Source: Rhodanobacteraceae bacterium (GTDB taxonomy: Bacteria > Pseudomonadota > Gammaproteobacteria > Xanthomonadales > SZUA-5). Taken from it: a stretch of 64,000 bases of DNA. The stretch's first letter is position 1; each line of letters begins with the position of its first letter. The notes below the pieces were generated by a model that saw only the letters and a program-made list of their open reading frames with translations, was not told where the DNA came from and ran no database searches. Below, piece after piece: positions 8,847 to 17,225 of the stretch. Position numbers and translations under genes: made by a program. The DNA lies in NCBI GenBank assembly GCA_024234055.1, contig JACKOW010000018.1, positions 1-64,000 of the forward strand, written 5' to 3'.

Positions 8847-9002
8847 GTGACCTCAGACCGACCGATGCGAAACAATGTACTGTTGCGGCCTGCTTTGATC
8901 GAGAGGCAAACCACGGAAGCGGGCGCGATCTACAATCGGGACAGGCCGAGTGCTGACTGCCTGCTCGCGCCTTGACCCATAGAGCAGCAATGAGGAAGAA
9001 AC

Positions 9003-9851
9003 GTGCGCATTCCTGGCCAAATCTTGACCTGTATCCTGGGCCTCTGGGTCTGGACAGGTCCCGTGATGGCCGGAGGCATCAGCACCATCATCGATGGTCG
9101 CAAGGCCCGTACCAGCATCAGCCTGCCCAAGCCTGGCGGCGGCGACTACGAAGCCGATTTCGACCTCGAGTTCCACAATCCAGTCAACCTCACGCCCGCC
9201 TGTCTGGGCATCAGCGCCGAAGTGCTTGATGCCGCGGCCATCGCCAGCGTGCAGGCGCGTCTGCCGGATCCGGCCAACCAGATCATCGACACCGCCTTTC
9301 CGATCAAGATCACCGTGGAACCGCCGGCGGGATGTGGCCTGGAGTTTGACGACGAAGTCGAAATCGAGCTGGATACCGCTGACTTGGTCTACACGGGTTT
9401 TTCGCCCTATCGCCTGATGAAGGCGCCGATCGGTGCCAGTTTTCGCGACATCACCGCAGCGGTGACCGCCGGCAGCGTGCGCTCACGGGGCAGCAGCGGC
9501 ACCTTCTCCGAGTTCGTGATGGTGCTGGATCCGATTCAGGATTACGCCACCGAGGCGCAATTGGCATACGACGCGCTGGATGCGCAACTGACCAGCATCG
9601 CGATCGGCCCGACCGCCAAGCAGACCCTGCAGACCGATGCCTCGATCAGTCGCTCGGCTTTTGCCGTCAGCGACTATGCCCAGGCGATCGCCCGCCTTGA
9701 CGACCTCACCGGACACTGCGGCGCACTGGGTGGTCCAACACTGCCGAATCGCTGGCGTTCGTTGCGCGATCTGCAGAATATCGAAGGCGAGATCGTCAGC
9801 CAGTCTGATCATCTGAAGTTCCTGCTCGGTCGCCTCAACGGCGTTCCCTGA
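9003..9851 (+). CDS. Secreted protein of unknown function
   Basis: 282 residues with a signal peptide (ILTCILGLWVWTGPVMA). The start is GTG 9003 with GAGGAAG 4-5 bases upstream; an ATG at 8990 is in another frame. Residues 25-150 look beta-rich and acidic; the C-terminal half (about 175-275) is predicted by eye to be helical, ending DLQNIEGEIVSQSDHLKFLLGRL. It is not recognised as a known family. It ends 16 bp before the FHA-GAF gene and may be the first gene of that signalling operon, in which case it could be a periplasmic partner of the Ser/Thr kinase ectodomain; this is inference. Confidence 0.7.
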   Translation: MRIPGQILTCILGLWVWTGPVMAGGISTIIDGRKARTSISLPKPGGGDYEADFDLEFHNPVNLTPACLGISAEVLDAAAIASVQARLPDPANQIIDTAFPIKITVEPPAGCGLEFDDEVEIELDTADLVYTGFSPYRLMKAPIGASFRDITAAVTAGSVRSRGSSGTFSEFVMVLDPIQDYATEAQLAYDALDAQLTSIAIGPTAKQTLQTDASISRSAFAVSDYAQAIARLDDLTGHCGALGGPTLPNRWRSLRDLQNIEGEIVSQSDHLKFLLGRLNGVP

Positions 9852-9867
9852 GACCGGGTGCGACGGC

Positions 9868-10797
9868 ATGCCGGTCAAGCTCAGCACGCATGTCCCCGAT
9901 CAAGCCGTTGCCCTGCATCTGCTGGCAGGTGACCGGGATATCGTGCTTGGGCGAGACCCGTCCTGCGAGGTCCCGCTGCGCCATGCCTCGGTGTCCAGAC
10001 GACACGCCCGCCTGTCGCTCAGCGAGGAGGGGTACTGGCAACTGCAGGATCTGAGTTCAAAGAATGGCACCCGAATCGACGGCCAGCGAGTCAGCTTTCA
10101 GCCACTCAGCCATGGCCGCTGGTTTGCGCTGGGCGATGTCTATTGCGAGTTCGAGATCATTGATCAAGACACACGGCAGGCGCTGGAGAGCCGCGCCGCA
10201 GATCGGCGTGAAGCCTCTGCTGCCTGGACCCGTCGCCTTCATGCCGATACCGAGCTGCAGCAGGTGCTGGCTGATTTGCTCAATGGCATCGTCGAAGTGG
10301 CCGAATGCCAGCGCGGATTTCTGCTGACGCTGGATCGCGAGCGCGAGATGCGGGTCGCCGCCTGCTATGGTCTGAACCCGGCGGATCTGGCGGCGACCAC
10401 CTTTCAGGGCAGTCGCAGTGCCATCGAGCGGGTGCTTGCCGAACGCCGAGCCATATATCTCAGCGATCGCCGCGACCGACTCTGGCTGGCTGATCGCCCC
10501 AGCGTGATCGCGCAGGGCATCAGCGCCCTGACCTGCCTGCCGCTGGTGCATCGCGGTGAGGTGCTGGGTCTGGCCTATGCGGACACCACCGACGAAACCC
10601 ACGTGTTCACCGAACTCGATGCCGAACTGCTGACAGCGATGGTCGAGCATGCGGCTTCGGTGCTGGCCGCGACACGGATGGCCGCGCAGCTGGCGCAACT
10701 GTCAGCCTGTCTGGCTGTGGGCCCGGACGGCAGCCGCCTGCTCGGTAGTGCACCGCGATGGACTAGACTCGGCGCAGACGCGGAATCGCCGCGATGA
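9868..10797 (+). CDS. FHA-GAF domain signalling protein
   Basis: 309 residues. An N-terminal forkhead-associated domain (about 10-100) has the phosphothreonine-binding signatures VSRRHARLSL and SSKNGTRI. A GAF domain follows (about 125-275, e.g. GISALTCLPLVHRGEVLGLAYAD). FHA domains bind phosphothreonine, so the likely partner is the Ser/Thr kinase encoded next, whose ATG overlaps this stop by 4 bp (ATGA). There is no output domain, so it probably acts as an adaptor or sensor. The last ~30 residues are disordered. Confidence 0.88.
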   Translation: MPVKLSTHVPDQAVALHLLAGDRDIVLGRDPSCEVPLRHASVSRRHARLSLSEEGYWQLQDLSSKNGTRIDGQRVSFQPLSHGRWFALGDVYCEFEIIDQDTRQALESRAADRREASAAWTRRLHADTELQQVLADLLNGIVEVAECQRGFLLTLDREREMRVAACYGLNPADLAATTFQGSRSAIERVLAERRAIYLSDRRDRLWLADRPSVIAQGISALTCLPLVHRGEVLGLAYADTTDETHVFTELDAELLTAMVEHAASVLAATRMAAQLAQLSACLAVGPDGSRLLGSAPRWTRLGADAESPR

Positions 10798-13700
10798 CCA
10801 ATCCAAACCGCCTCGTGCAAGCGGATACGCTCGTCAATCAGGCCACGCTCACTGGCGCGCTGGCTGCATCCGACTTCAGTCCGGGCACGGTGGTCGCCGG
10901 GCGTTTCCGCATCGAGCGACTATTGGGCATGGGCGGTATGGGACTGGTCTACCAGGCTCACGACACTGAACTCGACATTGATGTCGCGCTGAAACTGTTG
11001 CGCCCGGAGCTGGCCAATCGACGTGACGCTTTCGAGCGATTCCGCCAGGAACTGCTGCTGGCCAGGCAGGTGTCCAGCCCACATGTGGTCCGTATCCACG
11101 ACCTGGTCAAGCACGAAAACGCCTGGCTGATCAGCATGGATTATGTGCCGGGCCAATCCCTGGAGCGCCTGCTGGACCAGCGCGGGCCGCTGCCCGTCGA
11201 GGAAGCCATCACCATGACCCGGCAACTGGCGCTGGGGCTGGCTGCCGCCCATCGCAGCGGCGTGGTGCACCGTGATTTGAAGCCGGCGAATGTGCTGGTC
11301 AATGAACAGGGCGAGGCCTGCATCACTGATTTCGGCGTGGCGCGCTCGGCTGGCAACACTGGCATTACCGACAGCGGCGTGATCATCGGCACGCCGGCTT
11401 ATCTGTCACCCGAGCAGGCGCGGGCTGAACCCCTGGACGGGCGCAGCGACCTCTATGCGCTGGGACTGATCCTGTTCGAGATGCTGACCGGCACCCTGCC
11501 CTTTCGCGGCGGCACGCCAGCGGAAATGATGGTGCAACGAATCGTTCGAGATCCGCCGTCGGTGGCGACCATCAAGCCAGAATTGCCGGCCTTCGCGGTA
11601 CGTTTGTGTGCGCACCTGCTGGAACTCAAACCCGCCCATCGCTTCCAGAGCGCCGAGGAGGTCATCGCCGCCATCGATTCCCGTCGCGTGCCTGGCCTTG
11701 GTCGAAGCGGCCGCAGCAAGCTGGGCCTGGCGACGGCCGTGTTCCTGTCGCTGGCTGCAGCCTTCGCCTTGTATCAATGGCGTGCCAGCCTGCCGGTCGG
11801 TGCCAACTCGTCATCCGCAAGTAGCGCCTTGACGCTGGACCTCGTGACGCTACCGCTGCAGGTGACTGGCCCGGACGATGTGGATCGGCTGTTGGGCGCT
11901 GGTATCGACAGCCTGCTGTCCGATCGTCTGGCCGAAGATGCGAATCTGCACAGCGCCAGTCGGCTGCAGGTCAAGCGGGTGCTCGCGGAACTTGGCTTCG
12001 ACGCCGAGGCGGCCCAGCGTCAGCGCTCGCGGGTATTTCAAGTGACCGGGGCGAAGCAGCTATTGGGCGGCCAGATGCAGCGTTCCGACAACGGCCGGAT
12101 CAACGTCACGCTGGCATTGTGGGAACCGGGTCTGACCCAGGCCCGATGGACCCTCACCCAATCCGCAGACACCGAAGCCGAAATCTCGGCGACGCTGTAC
12201 GTAATTCAGCAGGAGCTGCAGCGTGCGCTGGGAAGCACGGCATCGCTTCGGCCCTGGCCTGCGCCCGAGGTGCTGACTGCCTTGGGCCGTTTGCAAGTGG
12301 CGGCACCCGTCGGTGACGAGATCGACGCCATGACGCAGCTGGCCATGGCGAGCGCCAGCGATGAGCTGTGGTGGGCGCTGATGGAGAGCCTGGATGGCAA
12401 CGGTCGCGCTGCCGAAGCCACGGCCGTGGCACGGCGCGCAGCTGAGTCCACCGCGTCGGCCACTGACGCTGCTGGCCGGCGCGTCCACGCCTACGCCCAG
12501 GTCTTGCTGGGCAACTACGCGGCAGCACAGGACGAACTGAAGGCGCTGGCCGCTGCAGTGAAGGGCAATCCAGCCCTCCACCTGCTGATGGCGCGGACGT
12601 TGGCCGAGCTCGGCGACTTTCAGTCAGCGATTGGCGAATTGGCTCAACTGACCGCAGATGACCAGCGCAATATCGATGCCTGGTATCTCCTCGGCAAGTA
12701 TTCGATCCAGTCTGGCGACGCCAAGCGCGCAGTGGACGACTATCTGGTGCGCGCCCAGGTGCTGGCCAATCGATTAAACGACGTGCGGATGCAGGCCAAC
12801 GTTGGCAATGCGCTGGGCTTGGGCTATCGCTTGCTGGGGCAGTTGGCCGCAGCTGCCGAGCGCTTCGAATCCTCTTCCCGACTTCGCCAGGCGATCGGAG
12901 ATATACGCGGACAGGCCGCCAGTCTGCGCAACCTGTCCACGGTGCGGTCGATTCAAGGGGATTACGCTGCGGCTGGCGCAGCGTTGACGCTCGCCAAGTC
13001 GCTGGTCGAACCCTTGGGCGATCCCGTGGCGATGGCCGATCTGGCCAACGACGTGGGCGTGCTGGCCGAAGAGCAAGGGGATTACCGCGGCGCCCTTGAC
13101 GCCTATCGCGATGCCCTGCGCCTGCGCCAGGCCCAGGGCAATCTGCGCGAAATCGGCCAGAGTCAGATCAATGTGGGATTCGCCTACTACCAGCTGGGTG
13201 AATTCGACAATGCCCAGACCTACTGGCAACAGGCCATGGCCAGCTACCAGCAGGCTGATGACCGCATCGGCATGGTCCACGCCCGAGAGAGCCTGGCGCT
13301 GGCAGAAACTGCCAGCGGCGCCTGGACGCAGGCCCGCACCAGCTTCGACCACATCCTGGTCGAGTCGGAATCCTTGCAGATGGCCGAGGAGCGCAGCATT
13401 GCCCAGGCTGGATTGGCTGAACTGGATCGCCTGGAAGGGCGCATGGTCAGCGCACTGGACCATGCCGGAAATGCCATGGCGGCTTTCAGGCAACGCGAAG
13501 ACGCACGCGGCATCTCGGAAATGATACTGCTGCAGACTGCGGTGTACTGCGATCTGGGCGACTGGGCGCAGGCGGCGACGACGCTCGCAGCGCTATCTCC
13601 AGAAAATGCCGCCAGCGGCGAGCAGGCGAGTCAGTACCATTGGCGCAAGGGTGAAATTGCCCTCGGACAGGGACAGCCCGACATTGCCCTCGGCGCTGCC

Positions 13701-14144
13701 GACGATGCCATTGCCAGCGCCAGCGAGCAGCGCAATCTCGGAAACGAACTGGCAGCCCGCTTGTTGCGCACCCGCGCCTTGATGAGCCTGAAACGCACGT
13801 CCGAAGCCTTGCAGGAACTGACCACCGTGCGCCAGGGGCGGGCGCGCTATGCCAGCGTGCCATTTCGCCTGCTCCTGACCGAGACCGAATTGCAGGTGGA
13901 CGTGGAAGGCAAGGCCGCCGTCTATCAGGAAGCCAGAGCCTTGCTGGCCCGTCTCCCCGACTATGGCCGCGCCTTTCGCATCCATGCACTGGCGGCGCAG
14001 AAACCGGCGGCCGCGGGCAGCGATCAGGTACTCGCGGATGCCCGGGAGAGTCTGTTGCGCCTGCAGCAGCAGACACCACCGATGCAGCAGGCGGCACTTG
14101 AGCGCCAGGCCAGATCCCTGGGACTGGCGGGTAGCGCACCATGA
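10794..14144 (+). CDS. Hanks-type Ser/Thr protein kinase with transmembrane segment and TPR ectodomain
   Basis: 1116 residues. Kinase domain about 37-295 with glycine loop GMGGMG (45-50), catalytic Lys67, HRDLKPAN (Asp161) and DFG (179-181), all intact. One membrane segment lies at about 310-327 (LGLATAVFLSLAAAFALYQW). The remaining ~790 residues are outside or periplasmic by topology and consist mainly of TPR repeats (e.g. AQANVGNALGLGYRLLGQLAAAAERF, GDYRGALDAYRDALRLRQ). Start and stop overlap neighbouring genes by 4 bp each, so it is translationally coupled to an FHA-GAF protein before it and a histidine kinase after it. Such PknB/TPR kinases are common, but a direct coupling to a two-component pair is less so. 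Confidence 0.92.
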   Translation: MTNPNRLVQADTLVNQATLTGALAASDFSPGTVVAGRFRIERLLGMGGMGLVYQAHDTELDIDVALKLLRPELANRRDAFERFRQELLLARQVSSPHVVRIHDLVKHENAWLISMDYVPGQSLERLLDQRGPLPVEEAITMTRQLALGLAAAHRSGVVHRDLKPANVLVNEQGEACITDFGVARSAGNTGITDSGVIIGTPAYLSPEQARAEPLDGRSDLYALGLILFEMLTGTLPFRGGTPAEMMVQRIVRDPPSVATIKPELPAFAVRLCAHLLELKPAHRFQSAEEVIAAIDSRRVPGLGRSGRSKLGLATAVFLSLAAAFALYQWRASLPVGANSSSASSALTLDLVTLPLQVTGPDDVDRLLGAGIDSLLSDRLAEDANLHSASRLQVKRVLAELGFDAEAAQRQRSRVFQVTGAKQLLGGQMQRSDNGRINVTLALWEPGLTQARWTLTQSADTEAEISATLYVIQQELQRALGSTASLRPWPAPEVLTALGRLQVAAPVGDEIDAMTQLAMASASDELWWALMESLDGNGRAAEATAVARRAAESTASATDAAGRRVHAYAQVLLGNYAAAQDELKALAAAVKGNPALHLLMARTLAELGDFQSAIGELAQLTADDQRNIDAWYLLGKYSIQSGDAKRAVDDYLVRAQVLANRLNDVRMQANVGNALGLGYRLLGQLAAAAERFESSSRLRQAIGDIRGQAASLRNLSTVRSIQGDYAAAGAALTLAKSLVEPLGDPVAMADLANDVGVLAEEQGDYRGALDAYRDALRLRQAQGNLREIGQSQINVGFAYYQLGEFDNAQTYWQQAMASYQQADDRIGMVHARESLALAETASGAWTQARTSFDHILVESESLQMAEERSIAQAGLAELDRLEGRMVSALDHAGNAMAAFRQREDARGISEMILLQTAVYCDLGDWAQAATTLAALSPENAASGEQASQYHWRKGEIALGQGQPDIALGAADDAIASASEQRNLGNELAARLLRTRALMSLKRTSEALQELTTVRQGRARYASVPFRLLLTETELQVDVEGKAAVYQEARALLARLPDYGRAFRIHALAAQKPAAAGSDQVLADARESLLRLQQQTPPMQQAALERQARSLGLAGSAP

Positions 14145-14932
14145 ACATCGAGGATTCGAGCCCTCCGCTTCCAGACCTGCACGATCAGGACGCATTGCGC
14201 CGGCAGCTGCTGCAACTGGGCCGCCAACAACAGGAGCTGATGGCCCAACTACAGACCGGTGAGCAGCACTTCAGACGACTGGCGCGTTCGGTCTGGCGGG
14301 TCCAGGAAGACGAACGCCGACGCTTGGCGCGCGATTTGCACGACGGCATCGGCCAGCACCTGACGGCCTTGCGCCATCGCCTGGACGGCCTGGTTCGCGG
14401 CGACGCCCTGGCCTCGGCAGACTCCCTGCAGCAGGCTCTGGCGCTGTGCGACACCGCCATCCATGAGACGCGCACGCTGTCGAGACTGCTACGCCCGCAG
14501 ATCCTGGACGACCTGGGTCTGGAAGCCGCCCTGCGCTGGTTGGCGCGGCAATCGTCCGAATCCAGCTCAATGGCAATTGAAGTGTCGATCAGTGAGTTGC
14601 CCGAGACCATCGACAGCGATCTGTCGACCCTGATTTTCAGGGTCACCCAGGAAGCGCTGACCAACGCCGCCAAGCATGCCCGCGCGGGTCAAGTGGTGAT
14701 TCGGCTGAGTCAAAGACCCGGACGGCTGCAACTGCTGATCGTCGATGATGGCGTAGGCTGCAATCTCGACAGCGCCTGGGCTCGCTCCAGCAGCGGCGAC
14801 AGCACCGGTCTGGCCAGCATCCGCGAGCGGGTGCGCCTGTTTGGCGGTCAGCTATCGCTGCAGTCGCAACCGGGTGAGGGCTTGCAGTTGCGCGTCAATC
14901 TGCCGCTGGGCAAGGAGGAATCACAAGGATGA
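14141..14932 (+). CDS. Soluble NarL-type sensor histidine kinase
   Basis: 263 residues, no membrane segment. The N-terminal 50 residues are Gln/Leu-rich and likely coiled coil. The HisKA_3 dimerisation motif RRLARDLHDGIGQHL carries the phospho-acceptor His67, followed by a HATPase_c domain with QEALTNAAKHA (N-box) and VDDGVG (G1). There is no recognisable sensor domain, so the input probably comes from a partner, plausibly the FHA-GAF protein or Ser/Thr kinase of the same operon. It overlaps both neighbours by 4 bp; the next gene encodes its cognate regulator. Confidence 0.93.
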   Translation: MNIEDSSPPLPDLHDQDALRRQLLQLGRQQQELMAQLQTGEQHFRRLARSVWRVQEDERRRLARDLHDGIGQHLTALRHRLDGLVRGDALASADSLQQALALCDTAIHETRTLSRLLRPQILDDLGLEAALRWLARQSSESSSMAIEVSISELPETIDSDLSTLIFRVTQEALTNAAKHARAGQVVIRLSQRPGRLQLLIVDDGVGCNLDSAWARSSSGDSTGLASIRERVRLFGGQLSLQSQPGEGLQLRVNLPLGKEESQG

Positions 14933-15567
14933 TCCGGGTATTGGTGGCGGACGACCACACCATTCTGCGCGAGGGCCTGGTGTCGCTGCTCAATCACAGC
15001 GGCGACTGCCAGGTGGTAGGACAAGCTGCTGATGGCATGCAGGCCGTGGAAATGGCACTGCAGTTGGAACCCAACGTGGTAGTGCTGGATCTGTCCATGC
15101 CCAAGCTCAACGGCCTGGACGTGATCCGCCGATTGAGCAAGGAACTCGACCACACCCGCATCCTGGTGCTGACCATGCACGCGGAGGAAGAGTACGTGCT
15201 GCATGTGGTTCGTGCTGGCGCCGCCGGCTTTCTGCTCAAGGACAGCGCCAGCAGCGAGCTGCTGAAGGCGGTGCGGGCGTTGGCTGCCGGACGCGCCTAT
15301 TACGGCCCCCACGCCTCGCAGGTGCTGGCCCAGCAGGTGCAGCAGCCGCAGTCACGCATCGACGACCCCTATCGCGATCTGACCTCACGCGAGCGCGAGG
15401 TCTTTCATCTGCTGGTGGAAGGCCTGACCACCAAGGAAATCGCCCGGCAGCTGGACATCAGCACCAAGACCGCCGAGAACCACCGCTTTCGCGCCATCGA
15501 GAAACTGGGGGTGCGCAACACCGCCGAATTGATCCGCTACGCGGTCAAGCACGGCTTGTTCGAGTGA
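14929..15567 (+). CDS. NarL/LuxR-type response regulator
   Basis: 212 residues: receiver domain with acidic pocket Asp8/Asp9, phospho-acceptor Asp54 and Lys in the LLKD turn, then a LuxR-type HTH (about 146-205, LTSREREVFHLLVEGLTTKEIARQL). It is the expected partner of the kinase at 14141 and the last gene of the operon; an inverted REP pair follows 26 bp after the stop. Targets are unknown. Confidence 0.94.
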   Translation: MIRVLVADDHTILREGLVSLLNHSGDCQVVGQAADGMQAVEMALQLEPNVVVLDLSMPKLNGLDVIRRLSKELDHTRILVLTMHAEEEYVLHVVRAGAAGFLLKDSASSELLKAVRALAAGRAYYGPHASQVLAQQVQQPQSRIDDPYRDLTSREREVFHLLVEGLTTKEIARQLDISTKTAENHRFRAIEKLGVRNTAELIRYAVKHGLFE

Positions 15568-15592
15568 GGACATGAGTCGCTATCTGTGCACC

Positions 15593-15664
15593 TGTGGGAG
15601 CGGACTCTGTCCGCGAGCTCTCCGGTAGTAGATCAAGAGCTCGCGGGCAGAGCCCGCTCCCACA
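15593..15664. repeat. Inverted pair of GGAG-type REPs after the signalling operon
   Basis: TGTGGGAGCGGACTCTGTCC (15593 on) and its complement ending at 15664 can form a long stem between convergent genes. It belongs to the TGTGGGAGCGGGCT family and is a plausible bidirectional transcription stop. Confidence 0.75.
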
Positions 15665-15697
15665 GACAGCTTCGGAACTGAGCGCTGGGTGAAGCAT

Positions 15698-16942
15698 TCA
15701 GGCATTCGGATCCACGCACGCCGTCTCCGATTCGGTATCGAAGCCATCTCCGAGCAACTGCTCGATCGGGTCGAACCAGTAGGCGGCGCCACGATGGTCG
15801 CTGGCGCCGGCGTAGCCGGGTGAGCCGAGCACGTAGCGCTGGCTGTCACTGGCCACCGACCAGCCGATCAGCTGGCCAAAGACCGGATTGGCCACGCCTG
15901 CGCCCGGCGCTTCAAGCCAGATGCCGGTGATGCGTTTGAACACGACTGCGGCGCCGCAGGACCCGCGGGCATAGGGCGCACCGGCCAGCGCGAAATCGCC
16001 CGCCAGCGCCACCGACCAACCCAGACGATCACCCGGCAGTCCTGCAGCGGCAGCCAGCTGCGCCTGCAGTGACCAGACGCTGCCTTGGCGCTGGTGCACA
16101 TACACGCTGCCCGCGCCGGCGGCGGACAACGGTGCGCCGATCAGCGCACGATCGCCGTCAATGCTGACCGAAGTACCGTAGCTGTCGCCGTTGTTACCCA
16201 AGGCGTCCGTGAGAATTGCCTGCTGTTCCCAATTGCCGAGGGTACCGACGTAGACATAGGCCGCACCCACGGCAAAACTGCCGAGCCCTGCTCCAGCTCG
16301 ACCGGGCGCCCCAACCAGCGCCGTCGTGCCGCTGAGCGCGACGCCATGGCCGAAGTGGTCACCCGGTGCCGGCAGGTCGGCCCCCAGGCGTTGCTCCTGC
16401 GACCAGACCGACCCGCTGCGCGCGTACACATAGGCGGCGCCACGACCAGCCTGCGCATCGGGCGTACCGATCAAGAGCAGGTCACCGTCCAGAGCCAGCG
16501 CGCGGCCGAAGCCGGCACTGTCATCACCATCTGGCGACACCAGTCGGGTCTGCTGTACCCAGTTGCCGGCGGCAAATACGTAGACGTAGACCGAAGCGGG
16601 GTTCTGTCCTGGCGCCGCCACCGCCAGCGTGGTGCCGGATATCGCCAACGCCGATCCATACAGGTCACCCGGCGCCAGATCGGCAGGTGCGATACGGGTC
16701 GGTGCCGTGCACTCGGCCAGACTGCAAACGCGCGTGTAAACCGCGCCGGCACTGGAGCTCTCGCCAGGACTGCCGGATGCAATACGTGTCCCATCGATGG
16801 CCACCGCATAGGCCGATTCGGCAGCGAGTCCATTGCCCTCCACCAATCGTTGGGTCTGGGCGTGTCCGAAAGGGCCAGGCAAAGCGCAAAGCAGTAGCAG
16901 CGCACCCCGCAGCCCGGCAGATTTTGACGTTCTGGCGTTCAT
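15698..16942 (-). CDS. Secreted FG-GAP repeat beta-propeller protein with C-terminal GFD motif
   Basis: 414 residues with a signal peptide (ALLLLCALPGPFGHAQ). At least six repeats of the type 'GYGTSVSIDGDRALIGAPLS...GSVYVHQRQGSVWSLQAQL' fill the chain, spaced 45-55 residues, which is the FG-GAP/integrin-alpha-like propeller pattern. After the last blade comes IEQLLGDGFDTESETACVDPNA; the hydrophobic-GF(D/E) element resembles the C-terminus of the neighbouring protein (IDELFRNGFE). Likely extracellular or surface-bound; ligand unknown. Confidence 0.85.
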   Translation of the reverse strand: MNARTSKSAGLRGALLLLCALPGPFGHAQTQRLVEGNGLAAESAYAVAIDGTRIASGSPGESSSAGAVYTRVCSLAECTAPTRIAPADLAPGDLYGSALAISGTTLAVAAPGQNPASVYVYVFAAGNWVQQTRLVSPDGDDSAGFGRALALDGDLLLIGTPDAQAGRGAAYVYARSGSVWSQEQRLGADLPAPGDHFGHGVALSGTTALVGAPGRAGAGLGSFAVGAAYVYVGTLGNWEQQAILTDALGNNGDSYGTSVSIDGDRALIGAPLSAAGAGSVYVHQRQGSVWSLQAQLAAAAGLPGDRLGWSVALAGDFALAGAPYARGSCGAAVVFKRITGIWLEAPGAGVANPVFGQLIGWSVASDSQRYVLGSPGYAGASDHRGAAYWFDPIEQLLGDGFDTESETACVDPNA

Positions 16943-17225
16943 GACTGCAGCTTAGCGGCAGATGCCATGGCCCTGTCAATTCGACCTTGGGTGATTCCCC
17001 TCAGAGCGTGTTCCCGTCTCGGACGCCTGTGACTGGAACCGGCACGGCAGCCCGGGCGATCGGGACTCTCACCCAGCACCACTGGGTGAAATAGCCCAAG
17101 GCCGCTCCTCAGGCTGATTCGGCCACTAGGCTGCGAAGCGATCCCCTGCAGGACACGCGGCTTTCGCTCACCGCTGTCGACCAAAGACATCTGCCCGCAG
17201 GACATCGACCACCAGGAGGTTCGCG
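16943..17225. other. Gap between divergent secreted-protein genes, no clear element
   Basis: Contains short imperfect repeats such as CCCAGCACCACTGGG (17074-17088). No heptamer array or REP is seen. AGGAGG lies just upstream of the ATG at 17226. Promoters for both genes are expected here but none is obvious. Confidence 0.4.
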
